A stretch of DNA of 15,778 nt, from NCBI GenBank assembly GCA_002179805.1, contig NAVB01003197.1, forward strand, positions 1 to 15,778, written 5' to 3'. A program made the translations under genes and the position numbers. The stretch comes from Acanthamoeba lenticulata (lineage: Eukaryota; Discosea; Longamoebia; Acanthamoebidae). The notes beneath the pieces are model-generated. The model saw only the letters and a list, made by a program, of their open reading frames with translations. It had not been told where the DNA came from and made no database searches. This document shows positions 10,286-15,778 of this stretch, one piece after another; the stretch's first letter is position 1; every line of letters starts with the position of its first letter.

Positions 10286-11017
10286 CTAGTTGAGGAGGGA
10301 GTAGATGTCCGACCGGCGCTCGCTCGAGGCGGTAGGCGGCGAAACCGGCCTGGGCTCGCGCTTGACGTCGACGACAACTTGATGCTGCTGGTGGTTGTAG
10401 TGATGGCTGTAGTGGTAGTTGGCCGTGGGCGGGGACGGCACTGGCGAGGAGGCCGTCACCGGAGACGCCAGACCTGACGAGGGAGCCGAAGAGGTGAACC
10501 CTGTGGTCTGCGGCGACACGGGCTGTTGTTGTTGTTGCTGAGCCTGCTGTTGTTGTTGAGCCTGCCTTCGTCGCTGGAAGCGCTGGCCGCAGGCGTTACA
10601 CAGGGAGGCCTGGCCGTCCGGGCCCAGGCGCCACTGGAGCGTGTTCTCCGTGTGGCACTCGGCGCACACGCGGCCGGTGGTCTTCTTCCCGCGCTTGGGC
10701 AGCGAGGCCTTGGCCGACGTCTGCGGCTGTGGGCTGCTCGCAGTACTGCGAGACGCCTTGGCGATGTTGCGCTTGACCGCGGTCGTCGAGGTGCTTGTGG
10801 TGTGGTGGGCGGCCTTGCTTCCCGGGAGGGCCACCGAGGCCAAGTGCGCGGCCAACTGCGAGGAGAGGACGGCCGGGAAGAGGAGATGCGCAGCCGAGGC
10901 CTTGCCGGCGGACATCTGCGCGTCGAGGAGCGCCATGTAGAGCTGCTGGGCGGCCGTCGCCTGCGTCGCAGACGGGAAGAGCCTCTGGTGGGTGTTAGTC
11001 GGGGCCGGACGGAGCAT
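10286..11017 (-). CDS. GATA-type zinc-finger protein with C-terminal SDIYSLLN tail
   Basis: Probable DNA-binding transcription regulator. A single open frame of 243 residues runs from the ATG at 11017 to TAG at 10286-10288; the frame stays open upstream to a TTG but has no earlier ATG. The zinc finger is C118-x2-C121-x18-C140-x2-C143, with LQWRLGPDG and SLCNACGQRF, so it has the 18-residue loop seen in plant-type and many protist GATA factors. A Lys/Arg stretch precedes it (PKRGKK) and RRR follows it, both plausible nuclear localisation signals. The N-terminal half is Ala/Leu-rich and helical in character; after the finger come Gln tracts and Ser/Pro-rich sequence. A VKREPR motif (218-223) fits the sumoylation consensus. 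The protein ends in RRSDIYSLLN, nearly the same as the next gene upstream at 12505-14013. A 5' non-coding exon cannot be excluded, since the bases just before the ATG read CAG. Confidence 0.87.
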   Translation of the reverse strand: MLRPAPTNTHQRLFPSATQATAAQQLYMALLDAQMSAGKASAAHLLFPAVLSSQLAAHLASVALPGSKAAHHTTSTSTTAVKRNIAKASRSTASSPQPQTSAKASLPKRGKKTTGRVCAECHTENTLQWRLGPDGQASLCNACGQRFQRRRQAQQQQQAQQQQQQPVSPQTTGFTSSAPSSGLASPVTASSPVPSPPTANYHYSHHYNHQQHQVVVDVKREPRPVSPPTASSERRSDIYSLLN

Positions 11018-12504
11018 CTGCGGCTTCTCCTCTAGGCGGAGCAATTGGCTAGCGTGGTGGGCGAGGGACTGTTTGTTTGGGGTGGAAAAATGGAGTGGAT
11101 TAGTGGGCGGTGCTCAACAACAAACCGCGCGCCGATGAAGGACCCCCAATGAGCTTCTGGCACGCGCCATTGGTCCACGCGTGGACTCGCAGCACCGAAC
11201 AAACTGAACGAAAATAAAATATAAAACCGAAAACGGGGATCATGTGCACGTACGTTCATTTGGGGCCGCTACTACGCGGTAGGTGACGCAAAGAGAGAGG
11301 AGGAGCCCCGCTCCGGCTTGGGTATCTTCTCGGACTTCTTTGGCTTGTGGTGCTTTCTTCCGTTGGGGCTACTTGATTACGTTGAGTAGAGGGCTTGTGG
11401 ACGAACGCGAGATCGGGCGGGTAGGTAGTAGAGCTGGTTCGTTGATGTGTTCGCGGTTTTTGAGGGGTGGTGTGCTGCTAGCTTGTGGTGCTGGAGTAAA
11501 AGATAAACCAAAGAGAGGGCTTGAGCTTGGGTCGCGTGAACTATGGCAAGAGGTCCGAAACAAGTTGAACGAAAACGGAGGCCCGGGGGTAAAGTGGTGA
11601 TGGGCGGTGGTGCGATGGTGGTGAGTGGAGAATGCGAATGCTGTGCTGGCGGTGCCTGGGCCGAGAAAAACACCCAGCTCGAGCTTGCGACTAGAGAGGG
11701 GCAACCAGTAAACGACGCGCCTGACATGGCGGAACGTGTGAACATGCCTAGCTGTCCGTTTATCTGCGTCGCTCAGGAGCGCGTGCTCAGTTCCATTCGG
11801 AACAGTCGACAGATATTCTCAAAAAGGACAACCAAAGGGAAAAGCGCCAGCAAACGGGGAGTTTCATTGGCTGCGTTGCAGCTCAGCTCCGTCCACGCCA
11901 GGCGGGAGGGATGCCGACATCACCACATTTAGGAGAAATCACCAACTGTCACGAAAGACGGAAAAGCCAATCGGAGGCGCGCAGCTAGCGCACTGGCTGG
12001 CAGGAGGGAAAGTCGGAGACTACCAACCGCCGCGCCGGTGCCTTAGCAATGCGTTGCTCTGATCGCGTCAAGAATGTGTCTGCCCAGGCGTCAAGCTTAC
12101 TAAGCGTGGGCTCCATCGATAGTTTTTGGTGCTCGCCATGAGCAGCTGAGTTACTGCCCTTGACGTTCCTGCATACCTCGCTTTGAAGGCATAAGGCTCG
12201 GGAAGTCAGCCGCACGCTGCCGCAGCCGTTGGGCTTCCGAGGCCGGGGTGGCGCTCAGGGCAGAGCCAGAAGGAAGCTCTCCGCACACGCTTGGTCCCGC
12301 CGACCCCTAAAAAAGTCCTTTCCTCGATGTGATTTACGTGTGGTGTTACTCCGCCAAGGCATTGTGGGAATACTCCCTGGGCTGTGTCTATTTACATTTG
12401 AAAGGACCGGTAATGGTGGTGTGTACAAGAGAACGGGAACGAGAAAGGGGGAACACGACACCCCTCGAGGATGATCAGGGTGTGGCGCTGTCATGGCATT
12501 GCGG
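11018..12504. other. Intergenic 1.5 kb: His-rich gene 3' end and GATA promoter region
   Basis: I see no gene here that I can support. CCAAT boxes occur at 11044-11048, 11146-11150, 11169-11173, 11866-11870 and 11967-11971 (either strand). A perfect 14-base palindrome lies at 11173-11186, and an AT-rich patch at about 11208-11226. Open frames in this stretch (for example 11543-11932 plus) have no recognisable domains and lack the GC-rich third positions of the neighbouring genes. Confidence 0.5.
11173..11186. promoter_or_regulatory. Perfect 14-bp palindrome beside a CCAAT box, GATA promoter
   Basis: GTCCACGCGTGGAC reads the same on both strands. It overlaps by one base a CCAAT box (coding strand) at 11173-11169 and lies about 155 bases upstream of the GATA ATG, a likely place for a dimeric factor site. 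Confidence 0.4.
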
Positions 12505-14013
12505 CTAATTCAACAGGCCGTAAATGTCAGAACGCTTTGTCGGGCTGAGTGCTTCTTGGCTTGAAGGTGATGTCGGTGGCGAAGACGAGCAGGGTCGTAG
12601 AGGCGACATGGCCATCGGCGACGAACAGAACGCGTTGCCACCTCCGTTGGTGCTGCTCTCATTGTCTTCCACTTCCTCAATCTTCAGCGCCGGGACGATA
12701 AGCTGGTCTCGCGGCGCCGGAGCCGACTGGGAACGTCGCCGCTTGCGCTGCATGGCAAAGGTCGGGCTGGCGGAAGAGGCCGGGGAGGTTACGGTGGGGA
12801 TGGCAGGAAGCTCAGCCGAGGCTACACGACTTGTCGTTGGTGTTGTCTGAGTGGGTCTCGTGACCACGCCCGGCGACGAAGACCAAAAGAGCGGCCGACT
12901 GTGGGCCTCGTAGTACTGGTGATGGGGACCGTGGTGATGAGAATGTTGAGAATGGTGGGGGTGGTGGTGCGGTACGGGCGGGTGGCTCGCGTAGAATTGA
13001 TAGTGCTGCTGGTGCTGGTCGAGCCACATGCCGGGCGCGGGGTAATGTTGATGGTGGTGATGATGATGGTGAAGAGGGTGCGGCGAATGCTGCTGCTGGA
13101 GTTGCTGGTGGTGGTGTTGGCAGGGCGCCACCGGCAGCACGCTGGGCGCCGCCAAGCCCGAGTGCGGGCATGGCCGGGAGTAAGCGTACGGAGAAGGAGG
13201 CGATGAAGACGCGGACGACGGCGAAGAAGAGAGGTGAGGGGCGACATAGTGGTGGTGCGGGTGAGAAGGCTGAACGTGATGATGATGGTGGTGATGCTGC
13301 GGCTGAGTCATCATGTCGGGGGCGGGAATAGTTGTCGACGACGATTTGGCGAGTGGGCCGCTTCCTTTGGACCGCTTGAGCGCACGAGGCCGGACGGGGC
13401 ACGAGGCTGACGAAGTCGCCAAGAACTGGTGTGCCGTAGTCGCGAGCCCCGGCGTCGCTTCAACGGCGGGCGGAATTGTGGGCGCATGGTGGTGGTGATG
13501 GTGGTGCGTCAAGGCGCCCACTACCGGTGCAGGGGAAGGCGACCGCCCGCCCGCAGCAGCGGAAGCAGGAGTGGTGGCCAGCACCGACACGAGCGACTGC
13601 ACGGTGTCGGCGTCACGCGGGCGGAGTTTATACAACTCCGACGGCGCCGCTCCGGAGCTGTCGGTGACGACATGCGCAAGAAACTGCGCGCACGACGAAA
13701 ACTGGCGGGTGAGTCCACGTAGAGGGAGCAGTGCAGGGAACAAGAACGAGGAACGAAAAAGATGAGGAGGAGGAAGAAAAAGAGAAGGAAGAGGGCGAGA
13801 AGAGCGACGCACGTTCATGCTCGAGGAGAGGAAGCCGGCAGCGGTGGCCGCTCGGTGAGCGGGATTCCCGCCGACCAAGTCCGGCATCGGCGGCGACGAG
13901 GGCCAAGGCGACGACGTCGTCGTGGCTTCGGCGTAGTGCTGCCGGTAGTCGAGTCGCGGTTCGCACTTGACGCTGCTGAGGAAGGTTTGCTGCTGCTGCT
14001 GTTGGTGCGCCAT
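12505..14013 (-). CDS. His/Pro/Ser-rich probable nuclear protein with C-terminal SDIYGLLN tail
   Basis: I recognise no catalytic or DNA-binding domain. Two exons, 14013-13813 and 13701-12505, give 465 residues from an ATG to TAG at 12505-12507. The intron (donor GTGCGT, acceptor CCGCCAG) is 111 bases with no in-frame stop. The N-terminus has a six-Gln run followed by VKCEPR (15-20). Around 68-110 is the only ordered-looking segment (FSSCAQFLAHVV, DADTVQSLVSVLA). The middle is low-complexity His, Gln, Pro and Ser with several runs of seven or so His. Near 385-391 is a basic QRKRRRS cluster, a likely nuclear localisation signal, followed by LKIEE (another sumoylation-type site), an acidic patch and Ser-Pro sites. 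The last ten residues, KRSDIYGLLN, nearly match the end of the neighbouring GATA protein. Composition and the shared tail suggest a transcription regulator or cofactor; this is inference. His repeats could also reflect simple CAC/CAT slippage. Confidence 0.72.
   Translation of the reverse strand: MAHQQQQQQTFLSSVKCEPRLDYRQHYAEATTTSSPWPSSPPMPDLVGGNPAHRAATAAGFLSSSMNVRRSSRPLPSLFLPPPHLFRSSFLFPALLPLRGLTRQFSSCAQFLAHVVTDSSGAAPSELYKLRPRDADTVQSLVSVLATTPASAAAGGRSPSPAPVVGALTHHHHHHHAPTIPPAVEATPGLATTAHQFLATSSASCPVRPRALKRSKGSGPLAKSSSTTIPAPDMMTQPQHHHHHHHVQPSHPHHHYVAPHLSSSPSSASSSPPSPYAYSRPCPHSGLAAPSVLPVAPCQHHHQQLQQQHSPHPLHHHHHHHQHYPAPGMWLDQHQQHYQFYASHPPVPHHHPHHSQHSHHHGPHHQYYEAHSRPLFWSSSPGVVTRPTQTTPTTSRVASAELPAIPTVTSPASSASPTFAMQRKRRRSQSAPAPRDQLIVPALKIEEVEDNESSTNGGGNAFCSSPMAMSPLRPCSSSPPTSPSSQEALSPTKRSDIYGLLN
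13702..13812 (-). other. 111-base intron with no stop codon, length divisible by three
   Basis: This intron of the His-rich gene begins GTGCGT and ends CCGCCAG. It sits between codons (phase 0) and contains 37 codons without a stop, so both spliced and unspliced messages keep the frame. Removing it joins SSSMN to FSSCAQ. The intron-encoded stretch is Ser/Arg/Leu/Pro-rich and looks like a translated pyrimidine-rich intron rather than protein, so splicing is the preferred model. Confidence 0.7.
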
Positions 14014-15328
14014 CGGGGCGAGTTGGGGCGGGAGGGCACTGCGGGTGTGCGTTGTGCTCGGAAGAGAGGAAAAGAAAGAAGGCACCAGCCGGGAAGCGTT
14101 GGCTTTTGAAGGAGCTGTGCCGTCTGGTGTACGCAGAAGGAAGGCTCCCCGAGAGGCAATAATTGGGGTTATTGGGGGTCAAAGAGATTTGTCGCCAGTT
14201 GGCGCGAGCTGTGCCGCGAGGTACGACTTTCACCGCTGTAACGGGAGTGTCGCGCCTGCTTTGGAACCAATCCGGCGGTCGCGAGTAGAGCGGAGGGGAC
14301 GGCAGCAGCAAGGGTCGGTTGGCAGGCCGAGAGCGTGTGCAGTCTACGGCTATGTGGGTGTGTGAGTGACGAGGACGCGGTGAGCAAAAAGCAATAGTGC
14401 AACGCAGTACTGCCGCTCTTGTAGGTGTGCTGGTGCTTGCGGGCATCCCGTCGGCTTGCAATGTTAGGTGGTGTTGGCCAATCAGTCGTGCACGATCGCC
14501 CAGCATGAGAGTGTCGCCTTGGTGGAGGCTTACTCCCCACCAACGCCCGATGCCTTTCTCCGATTGGCGCCGAACTCAAGTCCGCTTCTTGACTCGGGGC
14601 AGCCGTTGGCCTTTGCGTGTTGTTGAGGTACACTCGCCAGCGCCACGGTGACTGCGGGCCACAAGCACGCGCCCTCATTGGGCTCCAACAAGGGAGGCCG
14701 TAGCCGGCCTGGCTGGCAGGCTGGACCGGGGGCGACTGTTTGTCTGTCTGCAGTGGTTGAGGAGAGAACGTTGGGCCCACCACCGTTCCCCGTTGCTTGC
14801 GAGGAGGATTAAGCCCACGCCTCTAGCAACCAACGGCGCGTGTGAACTGGGACGAGATGGGCCTCTGTCCCGTCCATTGGGCCAAACGACACAAGCCGAG
14901 TTGCACCAGCAGCAACGGGCGCAGCGTGCTTGCCTCGCCGAGTTGAAGGACGGGCAACAGTTGACCACAACGGGAGGAGCCCTGGCCCGTCAGAAGTACC
15001 CCTGCCTTCGGGCAGAAAAAAGAACGGCACGAGCAGATGACTGCACAAGGAAGGGCCCCGAAAGAATCCCCACGGCTCAACAGGAGGACGAGGGACGCTG
15101 TGTTGTGCTCACCGACCACCACCAGGTGTAGAGAAAGGACCGTGGAGGAGGTCCGTCCGGCTTCTTTTTGCTGCTGGCCGTGCAATTGGCCGCTCGAACT
15201 GGAGCACCACGTGCAACTTCGGATTACAGAAACTGCCGCCATCTTCACGCTTCAAAGAGGTCTCGCCGCGTTGTGGTCGCACAACGGCGAGCGCAGCGAC
15301 ACGGAGGTGTCGCTAACGTATCTCACGA
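14014..15328. other. Intergenic 1.3 kb: adenylate kinase 3' end and His-rich gene promoter region
   Basis: No coding region is supported. There are eight CCAAT/ATTGG pentamers at 14162, 14171, 14267, 14478, 14563, 14677, 14876 and 15185 (first base), including CCAATCA at 14478. Random equal-base sequence would give about two in this length. A GC-rich hairpin lies just past the adenylate kinase stop (15295-15314). Confidence 0.5.
15295..15314 (-). terminator. 8-bp stem-loop just downstream of the adenylate kinase stop
   Basis: AGCGACAC and GTGTCGCT form a perfect 8-base stem round a 4-base loop, starting 14 bases after the TAG. It would be in the 3' UTR as RNA. Its role (mRNA stability, 3'-end formation, or none) is unknown. 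Confidence 0.4.
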
Positions 15329-15729
15329 CTACTGCCGGAGCAGGTCGTCCATCACCCGCTTGATTCGCTCGTAGCCAATGTCCGAGTTGGGCGAATCTAT
15401 GGTGTGAAGGAGACCCGTCTGCGCGTAGTAGTCCAACACCGGACGCGTCTTCTCCTCGTACACCGTGAGTCGGGAGAGTACCGTCGCCTGCACAGAGGGC
15501 CACACCGATGCATCAGGTCTCCACTCACGTGTGCGGTCCAGAAGTGTCGACAAAAACACTCCAAGAATGCATGGTATGTAAAGAATGGAGGAATGATAGG
15601 AATGGCACACTGGTTTGTCGTCTTCACGCTGGATGAGATCTTCGCCCGTAACGTCGTCCTTGCCAGGGACCTTGGGTGGGTTGTACTGCAAGTTATAAGT
15701 CCTTCCACTTCCCGGATGGATGTAGCGGT
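15329..15729 (-). CDS. Adenylate kinase, C-terminal part (LID and C-terminal helices)
   Basis: Adenylate kinases balance adenine nucleotides (ATP + AMP to 2 ADP); AK3-type members use GTP with AMP. Two exons are visible: 15729-15611 and 15487-15329, split by a 123-base GT-AG intron (15610-15488); the stop is TAG at 15329-15331. The first exon encodes the long LID domain: [25 protein letters not shown], then LIQREDDKP. Joined to the second exon this gives [18 protein letters not shown], keeping the two arginines 11 residues apart that contact nucleotide in the family. DYY and GLL segments and a helical C-terminus complete the fold. The LID lacks the four zinc-binding cysteines of some bacterial forms. 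The P-loop, AMP site and start codon are outside the window, so AK2-like and AK3-like identities cannot be separated and cell location is unknown. The bases 15730-15778 read as intron. Confidence 0.92.
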
Positions 15730-15778
15730 CTGGTGTTTCCAAGTGGAGTTGCGTGAGAAACATTTTCTATGGCAAATC

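Noticed and set aside
11018..11044. Upstream TTG start for the GATA protein, and a GTG at 14085 for the His-rich protein
   Set aside because: Non-ATG starts are not expected here and good ATG codons follow at 11017 and 14013.
11543..11932. 129-codon plus-strand ORF starting at a real ATG
   Set aside because: No recognisable domain, no GC-rich third-position bias like the neighbouring genes, and no visible splice partners. Kept as intergenic.
12392..12396. TGTAA pentamers about 100 bases past the His-rich and adenylate kinase stops (also 15225-15229) as polyadenylation signals
   Set aside because: TGTAA is used as such a signal in green algae, but it is too short and I have no evidence for its use in this organism.
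12901..13206. Plus-strand ORF opposite the His repeats (Val/Met-rich, membrane-like)
   Set aside because: Antisense of CAC/CAT repeats reads as GTG/ATG, which gives a false hydrophobic protein.

Overview
The window looks like nuclear DNA of a free-living amoebozoan, most likely Acanthamoeba or a close relative. The signs are GC-rich coding sequence, many short GT-AG introns (about 68-140 bases), closely packed genes, an amoeba-type filamin, and Gln/His-rich regulatory proteins. The organism is inferred from style and gene content, not from a database match. Five protein genes are visible and all lie on the minus strand. I found no plus-strand gene, rRNA, tRNA, mobile element or CRISPR array that I could support.

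Right to left, which is the direction of transcription: (1) 15729-15329, the last two visible exons of an adenylate kinase whose N-terminal part is outside the window; (2) 14013-12505, a His/Pro/Ser-rich, probably nuclear protein of unknown function with one intron; (3) 11017-10286, a small GATA-type zinc-finger protein; (4) 9728-4022, a complete 12-exon filamin with two CH domains and about 12 filamin repeats (about 1563 residues); (5) 3657 to beyond base 1, the first 15 exons of an ENA-like (type IID) P-type cation ATPase, cut off after the hinge motif. Exon phases were checked by hand across every intron of the filamin and the ATPase and they agree.

The intergenic stretches are 3658-4021 (compact), 9729-10285 (GATA 3' end, palindromes, upstream ORFs of filamin), 11018-12504 and 14014-15328 (both about 1.3-1.5 kb, with many CCAAT boxes).

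The genes do not form an obvious pathway: ion export, actin cross-linking, nucleotide balance, and two probable regulators. The most notable signal is that the two neighbouring regulators (2 and 3), otherwise unlike each other, both end in an almost identical C-terminal peptide (R-S-D-I-Y-x-L-L-N-stop) and both carry a V-K-x-E-P-R motif, encoded by different synonymous codons. This points to selection on short linear motifs, possibly a shared cofactor-docking tail in a family of amoebal transcription regulators.
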